NCBI RefSeq assembly: GCF_902364365.1
Contig: NZ_CABJDN010000003.1
Location: forward strand, 434,001 to 498,000
Origin: Bacteroides intestinalis
Lineage (GTDB): Bacteria > Bacteroidota > Bacteroidia > Bacteroidales > Bacteroidaceae
Length of the DNA stretch: 64,000 nucleotides
Direction: 5' to 3'
Shown here: positions 55,087 to 64,000 of the stretch, piece by piece
Layout of the letters: each line of letters opens with the position of its first letter
How positions within the stretch are numbered: the first letter of the stretch is position 1
The notes under the pieces: model-generated
Told to the model about the DNA's origin: nothing
Database searches by the model: none
The model's input: only the letters and a program-made list of their open reading frames with translations
Made by a program: the position numbers and the translations under genes

Positions 55087-55195
55087 TACCTACTCCTTAC
55101 CTACTCCTTACCTACTCCTTACATAGTCCTTGTCTAAGGATAGGGAGAAGGTCCGGAGTTGGTAGGGAATGGGCAGGGAATTGGTAAGAATCAGA
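55087..55195. repeat. 11-bp tandem repeats facing degenerate complementary repeats
   Basis: Four units of 11 bp (TACCTACTCCT three times, then TACATAGTCCT) fill 55087-55130. After a short CTAAGG centre, 55137-55195 carries purine-rich units of about 11 bp that are degenerate complements (AGGATAGGGAG, TTGGTAGGGAA and similar). The whole is an imperfect large inverted repeat in the 332-bp gap before pheS. Confidence 0.65.
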
Positions 55196-55276
55196 CCTGC
55201 AAAACCTCCGGAAATAAATTCATTTTCATATCACACATAGGCTTTTTCCTTGTATCCGATTAATTTTATAAAAAGA

Positions 55277-55310
55277 TTGCAACCGGAATCATGATAAAGT
55301 TGTATCTTTG
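55277..55310 (+). promoter_or_regulatory. pheS promoter
   Basis: -7 TATCTTTG at 55303-55310; a TTG at 55277-55279 gives a spacing of 23 nt, slightly long. The leader to the ATG at 55351 would be about 35 nt. Confidence 0.6.
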
Positions 55311-55350
55311 CACCGTTTTATGTATTTCGGAAATAAATAATAACGACGAT

Positions 55351-56370
55351 ATGATAGATAAAATCAACCAGCTTCTGCAAGAAGTGGAAGCACTGAAAGC
55401 TGCCAACGCCGAGGAACTGGAAGCACTCCGCATTAAATTCCTTAGTAAAAAAGGTGCAATCAACGACTTGATGGCAGATTTCCGTAACGTGGCTGCCGAA
55501 CAGAAGAAAGAAGTCGGCATGAGACTGAATGAACTGAAAAATAAGGCACAGGAAAAGATTGCTGCCCTGAAAGAACAGTTCGAAAGTCAGGATACGGGCT
55601 GTGATGATATTGATCTTACACGTTCCGCTTATCCGGTAGAATTGGGTACACGCCACCCGCTCACCATCGTAAAGAACGAAATCATCGATATATTTGCCCG
55701 TTTGGGATTCAGCATTGCCGAAGGTCCGGAAATTGAAGATGACTGGCATGTGTTCTCTGCATTGAATTTTGCCGAAGATCATCCTGCACGCGATATGCAG
55801 GATACTTTCTTCATCGAAGCTCATCCTGATATTGTATTACGTACACACACCTCATCCGTGCAAACCCGCGTAATGGAAGTTTCACAACCTCCTATCCGCA
55901 TCATTTGCCCGGGACGTGTATATCGTAATGAAGCTATCAGCTACCGTGCACACTGTTTCTTCCATCAGGTAGAGGCTTTGTATGTAGACAAAGATGTATC
56001 TTTCACCGACTTGAAACAGGTATTGTTACTCTTTGCCAAAGAAATGTTTGGTGAAGACACTAAAATCCGTTTGCGCCCGTCTTACTTCCCGTTCACGGAA
56101 CCCAGTGCGGAAATGGACATCAGCTGTAACATTTGCGGTGGAAAGGGTTGCCCGTTCTGTAAGCATACCGGCTGGGTTGAAATCCTCGGTTGCGGTATGG
56201 TAGATCCGAATGTATTGGAAAGCAACGGAATTGATAGTAAAGTATATAGCGGATATGCCCTCGGTATGGGTATCGAGCGTATTACGAACCTGAAATACCA
56301 GGTAAAGGACCTTCGTATGTTCTCTGAAAACGACACAAGATTCCTGAAAGAATTCGAAGCCGCTTACTAA
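55351..56370 (+). CDS. pheS: phenylalanine-tRNA ligase alpha subunit
   Basis: 339 residues from the ATG at 55351, matching the family start MIDKINQLLQEVEALKAAN; an earlier in-frame codon would overlap the promoter. N-terminal coiled coil (1-95), then class II motifs: motif 1 near HPLTIVKNEIIDIFARLGF, motif 2 RVYRNEAISYRAHCFFHQVE and motif 3 GYALGMGIERI. It charges tRNA-Phe with PheT, which is not adjacent here. A strong hairpin follows the stop. Confidence 0.95.
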   Translation: MIDKINQLLQEVEALKAANAEELEALRIKFLSKKGAINDLMADFRNVAAEQKKEVGMRLNELKNKAQEKIAALKEQFESQDTGCDDIDLTRSAYPVELGTRHPLTIVKNEIIDIFARLGFSIAEGPEIEDDWHVFSALNFAEDHPARDMQDTFFIEAHPDIVLRTHTSSVQTRVMEVSQPPIRIICPGRVYRNEAISYRAHCFFHQVEALYVDKDVSFTDLKQVLLLFAKEMFGEDTKIRLRPSYFPFTEPSAEMDISCNICGGKGCPFCKHTGWVEILGCGMVDPNVLESNGIDSKVYSGYALGMGIERITNLKYQVKDLRMFSENDTRFLKEFEAAY

Positions 56371-56383
56371 TAACCGACATATA

Positions 56384-56468
56384 CCGGGCGAATGATTATC
56401 CGCTCCTACAATGATATACCATTCCGGATATCACAAAACAAGTAGGCTATACATAATCATTCGCCCGG
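56384..56468 (+). terminator. long-stem terminator after pheS
   Basis: Perfect 16-bp arms (CCGGGCGAATGATTAT at 56384-56399, complement at 56453-56468), then ATATATTTTTTT. The 53-nt loop contains its own small stems (CCTAC with GTAGG). Confidence 0.75.
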
Positions 56469-56503
56469 ATATATTTTTTTAGTTCTTACTCAAGCTGCCC
56501 ATT

Positions 56504-57700
56504 ATGAAAGATAGACTTGTCACTCCCAGCTATTGTTTTATTCTTGCAGCCAACTTCCTGCTGTACTTCGGCTTCTGGTTGCTGATACCGGTACTTCCAT
56601 TCTACCTGTCCGAAGTATTTAGTGCCGGAAATTCAACAATCGGCATTATTCTTTCCTGTTATACAGTAGCAGCTTTATGTATCCGCCCTTTTTCCGGTTA
56701 CTTTTTGGACAGCTTCGCACGTAAGCCTCTGTATCTGATGGCTTATTTTATCTTTATGACCATGTTTGCCGGATACATCATTGCCGGTTCACTTACGTTA
56801 TTCATTCTGTTTCGTATCATACAGGGCGTATCGTTCGGAATGGTGACCGTAGGCGGCAATACAGTGGTCATCGACATCATGCCTTCTTCACGACGCGGAG
56901 AAGGATTAGGATACTATGGACTTTCGAATAATATTGCAATGGCAGTAGGGCCGATGTCCGGATTGTTTCTGCACGATGCAGGAATGAGCTTTACCACTAT
57001 TTTCTGCTGTTCGTTGGGATCTTGTATAGCAGGCTTTGTTTGTGCTTCTCTTGTGAGGACACCTTATAAGCCACCCGTAAAGCGGGAACCGATATCTCTC
57101 GACCGGTTCATATTACTGAAAGGTATTCCGGCAGGCATTAGCCTCTTATTGCTTTCCATTCCATACGGAATGACAACGAACTATGTGGCTATGTATGCCA
57201 AGCAGATTGGTATCAATGCCACTACGGGATTTTTCTTCACCTTCATGGCAATAGGTATGGCTATCTCGCGTATTTTCTCCGGAAAGATAGTGGACAGGGG
57301 TAAAATAACACAGGTCATTTCAGCCGGACTGTATCTCGTAGTATTCAGTTTCTTCCTCCTTTCAGCATGTGTATATCTTATCAGTTGGAACAACATGTTA
57401 TGTACTGTTGTTTTCTTTGCCGTAGCCCTGCTATTGGGAGTAGGTTTTGGTATTATGTTTCCGGCTTACAACACCCTTTTTGTCAACCTCGCCCCCAACA
57501 GTCAACGCGGTACTGCCACTTCTACCTATCTGACATCCTGGGATGTAGGCATCGGTATCGGTATGCTAGCAGGAGGATATATTGCGGAGGTCAGCACTTT
57601 CGATAAAGCTTATTTGTTCGGGGCTTGTCTCACCATTGTCTCTATGCTCTACTTCAATGGGAAAGTGGCTCCTCATTACCATAAAAATAAATTGCGATGA
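56504..57700 (+). CDS. MFS transporter
   Basis: 398 residues, 12 membrane segments. Motif-A-like loop GYFLDSFARKPLYLM between TM2 and TM3, and a repeat in the second half (GKIVDRGKITQVIS). Family features fit small-molecule or drug exporters of the SP/DHA type; the substrate cannot be named. The stop overlaps the nth start (ATGA), so the two are translationally coupled. Confidence 0.85.
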   Translation: MKDRLVTPSYCFILAANFLLYFGFWLLIPVLPFYLSEVFSAGNSTIGIILSCYTVAALCIRPFSGYFLDSFARKPLYLMAYFIFMTMFAGYIIAGSLTLFILFRIIQGVSFGMVTVGGNTVVIDIMPSSRRGEGLGYYGLSNNIAMAVGPMSGLFLHDAGMSFTTIFCCSLGSCIAGFVCASLVRTPYKPPVKREPISLDRFILLKGIPAGISLLLLSIPYGMTTNYVAMYAKQIGINATTGFFFTFMAIGMAISRIFSGKIVDRGKITQVISAGLYLVVFSFFLLSACVYLISWNNMLCTVVFFAVALLLGVGFGIMFPAYNTLFVNLAPNSQRGTATSTYLTSWDVGIGIGMLAGGYIAEVSTFDKAYLFGACLTIVSMLYFNGKVAPHYHKNKLR

Positions 57701-58371
57701 GAAAAAAAGAACGTTACGAAAAAATTCTTGCCTGGTTTCGGAAGAATCGTCCTGTAGCCGAAACGGAACTGCATTACGAAACCCCGTTCCAACTGCTGAT
57801 AGCAGTCATCCTCTCCGCCCAATGTACAGACAAGCGGGTGAATATGATTGTTCCACCGTTGTATCGCGACTTCCCTACCCCGGAAGTTCTTGCAGCCAGT
57901 ACACCGGAAGTGATATACGAATATATCCGCAGCGTATCTTATCCCAATAATAAAGCAAAACACCTGGTAGGCATGGCACAAATGTTGGTGAAAGACTTCA
58001 ACAGCGAAGTGCCCGATACACTGGAAGAGCTTATAAAACTACCCGGCGTAGGACGAAAGACGGCGAACGTTATACAATCCGTTGTATTTAACAAAGCTGC
58101 AATGGCAGTAGATACTCATGTGTTCCGTGTAAGTCACCGCCTCGGACTGGTTTCGGATGCATGTACCACGCCATTCAGTGTAGAAAAAGAATTGGTGAAA
58201 AATATTCCGGAAGCGGATATTCCCATTGCACATCACTGGCTTATCTTACATGGAAGATACGTCTGTCAGGCACGTACACCGCAATGTGATAAGTGCGGTT
58301 TGCAATTGATGTGCAAATATTATTGCGAGAAGTATAAAGTTAGCAAAGAGAAGCCGAAAGATAAAGAATAA
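57697..58371 (+). CDS. nth: endonuclease III
   Basis: 224 residues. Helix-hairpin-helix LPGVGRKTANVI carries the catalytic Lys, and VDTHVFRVSHRLGL the catalytic Asp. The 4Fe-4S cluster Cys pattern C-x6-C-x2-C-x5-C is complete (CQARTPQCDKCGLQLMCKYYC begins at about residue 189). It removes oxidised pyrimidines in base excision repair. Confidence 0.95.
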   Translation: MRKKERYEKILAWFRKNRPVAETELHYETPFQLLIAVILSAQCTDKRVNMIVPPLYRDFPTPEVLAASTPEVIYEYIRSVSYPNNKAKHLVGMAQMLVKDFNSEVPDTLEELIKLPGVGRKTANVIQSVVFNKAAMAVDTHVFRVSHRLGLVSDACTTPFSVEKELVKNIPEADIPIAHHWLILHGRYVCQARTPQCDKCGLQLMCKYYCEKYKVSKEKPKDKE

Positions 58372-58406
58372 ACGACGGATTCATAGCAAAAGAAAGAAAT
58401 AAATGC

Positions 58407-58414
58407 TAACTTTG
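58407..58414 (+). promoter_or_regulatory. -7 box of pgk
   Basis: TAACTTTG, 47 bp upstream of the pgk start; -33 element not resolved. Confidence 0.55.
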
Positions 58415-58461
58415 CGCTCACGAAAACGAATTAATAACACTTTTAAATAAAATAGAGTATT

Positions 58462-59718
58462 ATGACAATTGATCAATTCAACTTTGCCGGTAAAAAGGCA
58501 TTCGTTCGTGTAGACTTCAATGTACCTCTGGACGAAAACTTCAACATTACAGATGATAACCGTATGCGTGCTGCTCTTCCTACGTTGAAGAAAATTCTAG
58601 CTGACGGTGGTAGTATAATTATTGGTTCTCACCTCGGTCGCCCGAAAGGTCCGGCTGACAAATTCTCACTGAAACACATTCTGAATCATCTTTCCGAGTT
58701 GCTGGGTGTTGACGTACAATTCGCTAACGACTGTATGGGCGAAGAAGCTGCTGTGAAGGCTGCTGCTCTGCAACCGGGTGAAGTATTGTTGCTCGAGAAC
58801 CTTCGTTTCTATGCTGAAGAAGAAGGCAAACCCCGTGGTTTGGCTGAAGACGCTACAGACGAAGAAAAAGCTGCTGCAAAGAAAGCCGTTAAAGAAAGCC
58901 AGAAAGAATTCACCAAGAAATTGGCTTCTTACGCTGACTGTTATGTAAATGACGCTTTCGGTACAGCTCACCGTGCGCATGCTTCTACAGCTTTGATCGC
59001 TAAATATTTCGACAAAGACAGCAAAATGTTCGGTTACCTGATGGAGAAAGAAGTGAAGGCTGTTGATAAAGTATTGAATGACATCAAACGTCCGTTCACT
59101 GCTATCATGGGTGGTTCTAAAGTTTCTTCTAAAATTGAAATTATCGAAAATCTGCTGAGCAAGGTTGACAACCTGATCATCGCAGGTGGTATGACTTATA
59201 CTTTCACTAAGGCTATGGGTGGTAAGATCGGTATTTCTATCTGCGAAGATGACAAACTGGATCTGGCTCTCGAACTGGTAGAAAAAGCAAAAGAAAAAGG
59301 TGTAAACCTGGTATTGGCTGTTGATGCTAAGATTGCTGACGCTTTCTCCAATGACGCTAACACCAAGTTCTGTCCGGTTGACCAAATTCCTGATGGTTGG
59401 GAAGGTCTGGATATCGGTCCTGAAACTGAGAAAATCTTCACAGACGTTATCAAAAACTCCAAGACTATCTTGTGGAATGGCCCGACAGGTGTATTCGAAT
59501 TCGAAAACTTCACTCACGGCTCACGTGCAGTAGGCGAAGCTATCGTAGAGGCTACTAAAAACGGTGCATTCTCACTTGTAGGTGGTGGTGACTCTGTAGC
59601 TTGCGTTAACAAGTTTGGCTTGGCAAGCGGTGTTTCTTACGTTTCAACAGGTGGTGGTGCATTGCTCGAAGCAATCGAAGGAAAAGTTCTTCCGGGTATC
59701 GCTGCTATCAACGAATAA
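58462..59718 (+). CDS. pgk: phosphoglycerate kinase
   Basis: 418 residues, normal length. Substrate site blocks [20 protein letters not shown] and SHLGRPKGP, hinge region with [15 protein letters not shown], and nucleotide loop [15 protein letters not shown]. It makes ATP and 3-phosphoglycerate in glycolysis. Codon use is strongly biased to highly expressed forms (GCT, GGT, CGT), unlike its neighbours. It has its own promoter and terminator. Confidence 0.97.
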   Translation: MTIDQFNFAGKKAFVRVDFNVPLDENFNITDDNRMRAALPTLKKILADGGSIIIGSHLGRPKGPADKFSLKHILNHLSELLGVDVQFANDCMGEEAAVKAAALQPGEVLLLENLRFYAEEEGKPRGLAEDATDEEKAAAKKAVKESQKEFTKKLASYADCYVNDAFGTAHRAHASTALIAKYFDKDSKMFGYLMEKEVKAVDKVLNDIKRPFTAIMGGSKVSSKIEIIENLLSKVDNLIIAGGMTYTFTKAMGGKIGISICEDDKLDLALELVEKAKEKGVNLVLAVDAKIADAFSNDANTKFCPVDQIPDGWEGLDIGPETEKIFTDVIKNSKTILWNGPTGVFEFENFTHGSRAVGEAIVEATKNGAFSLVGGGDSVACVNKFGLASGVSYVSTGGGALLEAIEGKVLPGIAAINE

Positions 59719-59737
59719 GAATAAACATTATCATACC

Positions 59738-59774
59738 AAAAGGCAGCTCTTTGAAAAGAAGGGTTGCCTTTTTT
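59738..59774 (+). terminator. pgk terminator
   Basis: Arms AAAAGGCA (59738-59745) and TGCCTTTT (59765-59772) with a 19-nt loop, followed by more T. Confidence 0.75.
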
Positions 59775-59832
59775 AATCTTATATTTTTATAGTAAACGAT
59801 CAATTATCTTCCCTAACACATTTATCATAGAA

Positions 59833-60855
59833 ATGAGACGAACTTTGTTATCCTTTGCTTTCCTACTTTCCGCACTGATAGCAACAGCACAAGATGCATG
59901 TTTGAACGATGTAGTAAATACCCTTAAAGACCGCATCAAACTCGCAGGCTACGCACAGGTGGGTTATTCCTACGATGATGCCGATGGTAGCAGTAATACG
60001 TTCGACATCAAGCGGGTTATCTTTATGGCAGAAGGTAGAATTACCGACCGTTGGTTGTGCTACTTCATGTACAGCTTTGCCAATACGGGAAAAATCCTTG
60101 AAGCATATACCGAATATAAATTCCTTCCGCAACTGACTGCCCGCATCGGACAATTTAAAACCATGTATACCATTGAAAACCCAATGTCTCCCTGCTATGT
60201 AGAACTGATTAATTGCTACTCGCAATCTGTCAATTATCTGGCTGGCATCAATGGCAGTGATCCTTTGTATGGTTCCAGTAGCGGACGCGATATGGGACTC
60301 CTGCTCTATGGTGATCTGTTTGGAAAACTGGTGAACTATAATCTTGCGGTAATGAACGGGCAAGGCATCAACCTGAAAGATAAAAACAATCAGAAGGATA
60401 TTGTAGGTAGCCTGATGGTTCATCCACTCGACTGGCTGTCTGTAGGCGGTTCATTTGTAAAAGGGAAAGGATGTGCTGTGGCCGTTTCCAGCCTTAATCC
60501 CGACATACAGGTAGGCGAAAACTATACCCGTAACCGGTGGTCGGCAGGTGCAGTCATTAAAACCAAACCGGTGGATGTGCGCACGGAATACCTGGCCGGA
60601 AAAGACGGACACATCAAAAGTAACGGTTATTATGTAACAGCATCTGCACATGTATTCCCGAAAGTAGATGTAATAGCATCTTATGATTATCTTAATAAGA
60701 GCAAAGTACTCGATGATAAGCAAAGTAATTATGTAGTAGGTTTACAATATTGGTTCTATCCTAAATGCAGGGTACAGGCACAGTATACATACTGCAACCG
60801 CCATATCGGAGATAACAGTAACCTGCTGCAAGCGCAATTGCAGGTGCGTTTCTAA
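59833..60855 (+). CDS. outer-membrane porin (OprO/OprP-like barrel)
   Basis: 340 residues from the ATG at 59833, because MRRTLLSFAFLLSALIATAQ is a complete signal peptide. The barrel has alternating aromatic strands (LAGYAQVGYSYDD, ARIGQFKTMYTIENP, GRDMGLLLYGDLF, ASYDYLNKSK) and ends in QLQVRF with terminal Phe. Resembles phosphate-selective-type porins; selectivity is unknown. It is 18 bp upstream of glutaminase, so the two may be co-transcribed. Confidence 0.8.
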   Translation: MRRTLLSFAFLLSALIATAQDACLNDVVNTLKDRIKLAGYAQVGYSYDDADGSSNTFDIKRVIFMAEGRITDRWLCYFMYSFANTGKILEAYTEYKFLPQLTARIGQFKTMYTIENPMSPCYVELINCYSQSVNYLAGINGSDPLYGSSSGRDMGLLLYGDLFGKLVNYNLAVMNGQGINLKDKNNQKDIVGSLMVHPLDWLSVGGSFVKGKGCAVAVSSLNPDIQVGENYTRNRWSAGAVIKTKPVDVRTEYLAGKDGHIKSNGYYVTASAHVFPKVDVIASYDYLNKSKVLDDKQSNYVVGLQYWFYPKCRVQAQYTYCNRHIGDNSNLLQAQLQVRF

Positions 60856-60873
60856 AGAAAAACCTTATATACC

Positions 60874-61788
60874 ATGGACTACACCGAAATTCTGAAAGAA
60901 ATATACGAAGAGATACAGCCATACGCCCAAATGGGTAAACCGGCAAGCTATATTCCTGAGTTGCTGAAAGTCAATCCTGATTGCTATGGCATTTGCCTAC
61001 GTACTATTGAAGGAAAAGAATATGCCCAGGGAGACAGTGACGAGCGTTTCGCCGTACAAAGTATTTCAAAAGTATTCTCTCTTGCGATAAGTTTCAGCCG
61101 GATGGGCAATGAACTCTGGAAACGTATAGGTGTAGAACCATCCGGTAATGCATTCAACTCCATCTTCCAGCTGGAAATGGAGAAAGGAATTCCCCGCAAT
61201 CCTCTCATCAATGCGGGAGCATTAGTAATGGCAGACATCCTGCTTTCAGTACTTGATGATCCGGAAAAGGATTATCTCGCTTTCGTACGAAGACTCTGCG
61301 GCAACGACCAGATTCAATATAATGAAGGTATGGCAACTTCCGAACGGGAACATGGCTATCTGAATGCAGCCATTACCAATATGCTGAAATATCATGGTAA
61401 TATAGAAAACGACATTGAGCAGGTACTCCACTTCTATTTCCTTCAATGTTCCATAGGCATGAGTTGCCGGGAACTGGCACGTTCTTTCCTTCCTTTCGCC
61501 GATCATACAAGACCGTTCAGTTTTGATGGAATCGAACTGACGACTTCACAAGTGAAACGTATCAATGCCATTATGCAGACCTGCGGCTTCTACGATGAAG
61601 CCGGAGAATTCTCTTATCTGGTGGGGTTACCCGGAAAAAGCGGTGTTGGTGGTGGTATTGCAGCTGTCTGCCCACGCAAGTATGCGGTAGCAGTATGGAG
61701 TCCGCGACTTAACCCTAAAGGCAACTCTGTAATGGGAATGAAAGCTCTTGAATTGCTGACAACCAAAACAGCTATCAGTATTTTCTAA
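60874..61788 (+). CDS. glsA: glutaminase A
   Basis: 304 residues, normal length. Serine-dependent beta-lactamase-like fold: nucleophile motif QSISKVFSL (S-x-x-K), then PSGNAFNS, RNPLINAGAL and VGLPGKSGVGGGIAA. It hydrolyses glutamine to glutamate and ammonia; bacterial homologues support acid tolerance and nitrogen supply. No signal peptide. No transporter gene is adjacent; the porin upstream could be linked by operon. Confidence 0.93.
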   Translation: MDYTEILKEIYEEIQPYAQMGKPASYIPELLKVNPDCYGICLRTIEGKEYAQGDSDERFAVQSISKVFSLAISFSRMGNELWKRIGVEPSGNAFNSIFQLEMEKGIPRNPLINAGALVMADILLSVLDDPEKDYLAFVRRLCGNDQIQYNEGMATSEREHGYLNAAITNMLKYHGNIENDIEQVLHFYFLQCSIGMSCRELARSFLPFADHTRPFSFDGIELTTSQVKRINAIMQTCGFYDEAGEFSYLVGLPGKSGVGGGIAAVCPRKYAVAVWSPRLNPKGNSVMGMKALELLTTKTAISIF

Positions 61789-61854
61789 ACCCCCGAACTT
61801 TTTGGCATCATTTTTGTACCTTATATTAATAAAGTATTAAAGAAAGGACTGAAT

Positions 61855-64000
61855 ATGAATGAACAATCCATCCAAAAACAATATAACCAAATAGCCAGTT
61901 TATTGGAAGATAAACGGCTGAAAGAAGCTCTCGTTCAACTGGATGCTTTCTTATATAATGGTAACGACTGGAGTCTACGTAGCCGACTGGAACAAATCCA
62001 GACTTCCTATCAATATATGTTGCAATATATGAAACTGGGTATGAAAGACCCGGAACGGCAGAAACTGTATCGTCAGCTATTGGCTGATACATGGGAGATT
62101 GCCGACCAGACACGTATTGCATTATTAGATGAAATATCCACCCACTATTACCACTCCCTGCGCAGGAATCCCAACCAACTTCCGAAAGCTTATGACCTTT
62201 CCGGCCAGCAAAAGATCCTGGAAGGCTTTGCAGATGAAATGGCTGTATCACAGTTAGCAAACTACCAAGGTTTGGACGCTATCCTGAGACGACATGAAGA
62301 AACACATCAGGTGATGTTTCTTACTACCTGGAGCAACAGTGGTTGGACTTTGGAAGAATTTGCCCAGGCAGAAGATATGCTTCGTTCGGAGACATTGCCA
62401 ACCAATGACTTATGCCTGTTTGTCAGTGCTGTCACACTCAGTTTAATGGAGTGTTTCGATGAGCGCAAAGTAAACTGGTTACTCGACGGGCTTCGCCATA
62501 CCAATCCGCAAATCAATCAGAGAGCATTGGTAGGACTTGTTATTATCTTGCATCTCTATCCTTCACGCATTGCACTTTATCCGGAATTGGAAGCACGTAT
62601 TTCTCTTTTCAGAGAAGACCCTAACTTCAGCAAACAGGTGAACCGTATTTATATCCAGCTACTTCGTAGCCAGGAAACGGAAAAGATCGACAGAAAGATG
62701 CGGGAAGAAATCATTCCCGAAATGATGAAGAACGTGAATATCATGCGCAACATGAAGTTCGGTTTTGAAGAAACAGATGAAAACGACCGCAATCCCGACT
62801 GGGAACAAGCTTTCGAGCAATCGGGTTTGGGAGATAAAATACGCGAGATGAACGATCTGCAACTGGAAGGAGCAGATGTCTATATGAGCACATTCGCACA
62901 ACTCAAAGGGTATCCTTTCTTCCGCGAACCACATAACTGGTTCTACCCTTTCGACCGGATGCATTCCAGCATTATCCATCAGGTGGGTTTGAACCAAAGT
63001 GGTGAGAGTTCTGTCCTCTCTATCATCCTGCAATCAGGATTCTTCTGCAACAGTGATAAGTATTCATTTTGCTTCACCATTGCACAACTTCCGCAGGGAC
63101 AACGTGACATGATGCTAAACCAGATGACCCCTCAGGATCAAAGCGACTTTATGGAAGAAAAGAATAGTGCCAGTCTGAAACAATATGCTGAACGGCCTGA
63201 TGTTATCAGTAACCAGTACATTCACGATTTATACCGTTTCTTCAAACTTAGCCAACGCAGATTCGAGTTTCATAATATCTTCCAGCAAGAGATTGCTTTG
63301 CACAGCAACCCTCTACTGAAGGAATTGCTGAGTGCTCCCGAACTACTAATGGCCGTTGCCGACTTCCACTTCCGCAAAGAGCACCCTGCCGAAGCATTGG
63401 AACTCTACCGGATATTGATAGACCGGAAACAGGCCAATGCGGACGTCTTCCAGAAAACAGGCTTCTGCCTACAAAAGGTGAAATGCTATAAAGAAGCCAT
63501 AGATGCTTATCTGAAAGCCGATATGCTGAAGCCCGATCACCTGTGGACACTTCGCCACCTGGCTACCTGTTACCGCCAGATGAAGAATTTCGATGCAGCT
63601 TTGGAATACTATCACCGCGTAGAAGCCATTCAACCGGAAAATCGCAATGTATTGTTCTATACCGGTAGTTGCCTGGCAGAACAAAAAAGGTATGACGATG
63701 CCCTGCAATATTTCTTCAAGTTAGACTTCCTGGAAAACGACTGTATGAAGGCATGGCGCGGCATTGGCTGGTGTTCATTTGTCAGTGGTAAGCATGAACA
63801 GGCTATGAAGTATTATGATAAACTCCTTGCAGCCAAGCCACTTGCTACGGATTATCTCAATGCCGGACACGTGGCCTGGGTACTGGGAAACATAGAAAAA
63901 GCAGTCGGGCTATATGGCAAGGCCATGGCAGAAAGCGGAAGTAAAGATGCTTTCCTTGAAATATTCGACAGAGACCGGAGCAGTCTTCTCAAACAAGGTA
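61855..64000 (+). CDS. large TPR protein (3' end outside the window)
   Basis: Open from the ATG at 61855 to the window edge, at least 715 residues. No signal peptide. The first 480 residues are helical with few clear motifs (WTLEEFAQAEDMLRSE, REEIIPEMMKNVNIMRNMKF). From about 500 a TPR array is clear: AVADFHFRKEHPAEALELY, LQKVKCYKEAIDAYLKA, LATCYRQMKNFDAALEYYHR, GSCLAEQKRYDDALQYF, CSFVSGKHEQAMKYYDK. A cytoplasmic scaffold is likely; function unknown. Apparently monocistronic after glsA. Confidence 0.8.
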   Translation, partial: MNEQSIQKQYNQIASLLEDKRLKEALVQLDAFLYNGNDWSLRSRLEQIQTSYQYMLQYMKLGMKDPERQKLYRQLLADTWEIADQTRIALLDEISTHYYHSLRRNPNQLPKAYDLSGQQKILEGFADEMAVSQLANYQGLDAILRRHEETHQVMFLTTWSNSGWTLEEFAQAEDMLRSETLPTNDLCLFVSAVTLSLMECFDERKVNWLLDGLRHTNPQINQRALVGLVIILHLYPSRIALYPELEARISLFREDPNFSKQVNRIYIQLLRSQETEKIDRKMREEIIPEMMKNVNIMRNMKFGFEETDENDRNPDWEQAFEQSGLGDKIREMNDLQLEGADVYMSTFAQLKGYPFFREPHNWFYPFDRMHSSIIHQVGLNQSGESSVLSIILQSGFFCNSDKYSFCFTIAQLPQGQRDMMLNQMTPQDQSDFMEEKNSASLKQYAERPDVISNQYIHDLYRFFKLSQRRFEFHNIFQQEIALHSNPLLKELLSAPELLMAVADFHFRKEHPAEALELYRILIDRKQANADVFQKTGFCLQKVKCYKEAIDAYLKADMLKPDHLWTLRHLATCYRQMKNFDAALEYYHRVEAIQPENRNVLFYTGSCLAEQKRYDDALQYFFKLDFLENDCMKAWRGIGWCSFVSGKHEQAMKYYDKLLAAKPLATDYLNAGHVAWVLGNIEKAVGLYGKAMAESGSKDAFLEIFDRDRSSLLKQG

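Noticed and set aside
55087..55195. Possible CRISPR or VNTR coding repeat
   Set aside because: Units of 11 bp without spacers and without an open frame across them; kept only as a non-coding repeat.
58666..59517. Long minus-strand open frame (283 residues) inside pgk
   Set aside because: It is antisense to pgk, which has all its motifs and strong codon bias. The opposite frame is rich in Phe and Ser, as expected for a mirror of biased codons.

Overview
The window is a chromosomal segment of a gut Bacteroidales bacterium, almost certainly Bacteroides. The evidence is TAnnTTTG-type -7 promoter boxes, UpxY/UpxZ capsule regulators, BACON and SusD-like domains, GLPGLI, DUF4248 and DUF4286 proteins, and the HU / smalltalk / amidase cassette. 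The species cannot be fixed from the sequence alone.

Region 1 (1-5.2 kb) is a rightward cassette: a replication-type protein, a primase-helicase, a convergent DUF4248 protein, an HU-like protein, a 34-residue smalltalk peptide and an N-acetylmuramoyl-L-alanine amidase. A small HTH gene, apparently frameshifted, lies divergently across a perfect 24-bp palindrome. Region 2 (5.3-15.8 kb) is a leftward locus headed by upxY and upxZ. Its promoter sits on a 171-bp segment between perfect 18-bp inverted repeats and currently points into the locus (ON). The locus encodes a Wzx-type flippase, a QueC-like PP-loop enzyme, an SDR, a MenD-like ThDP enzyme, an MBOAT acyltransferase and an SGNH-like partner. 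It has no recognisable glycosyltransferase, initiating transferase, polymerase or sugar-nucleotide gene. A decayed MNT/HEPN pair lies between the regulators and the flippase. I consider this the best candidate for an undescribed pathway.

Region 3 (15.9-17.8 kb) is a tripartite HipB-HipS-HipT-like toxin-antitoxin operon with three operators at 60-61 bp intervals, framed by near-identical 26-bp direct repeats. Region 4 (17.8-28.9 kb) holds a beta-helix lipoprotein, a secreted endonuclease/phosphatase, an MscS-type channel, and an RND efflux operon that carries its own LytS/LytTR regulators. Region 5 (28.9-38.7 kb) holds an orphan lipoprotein fusing about five BACON-like repeats to a SusD-like domain, a relic of the LytTR gene end, an OmpR-type two-component pair, and a GLPGLI protein with an outer-membrane barrel.

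Region 6 (38.7-54.5 kb) is mostly leftward housekeeping and envelope genes: PAP2 phosphatase, LtaS-like transferase, transaldolase-like aldolase, phosphate transporter with its DUF47 partner, DedA protein, two beta-propeller lipoproteins with a TPR/HTH regulator, double-ABC ATPase, pullulanase, ruvC, tRNA-Ala(GGC) and tonB. Region 7 (54.7-64 kb) is rightward core metabolism: pheS, an MFS transporter, nth, pgk, a porin, glutaminase and a TPR protein that runs off the window. Several stretches longer than 250 bp without genes carry repeats or gene wreckage, described below.
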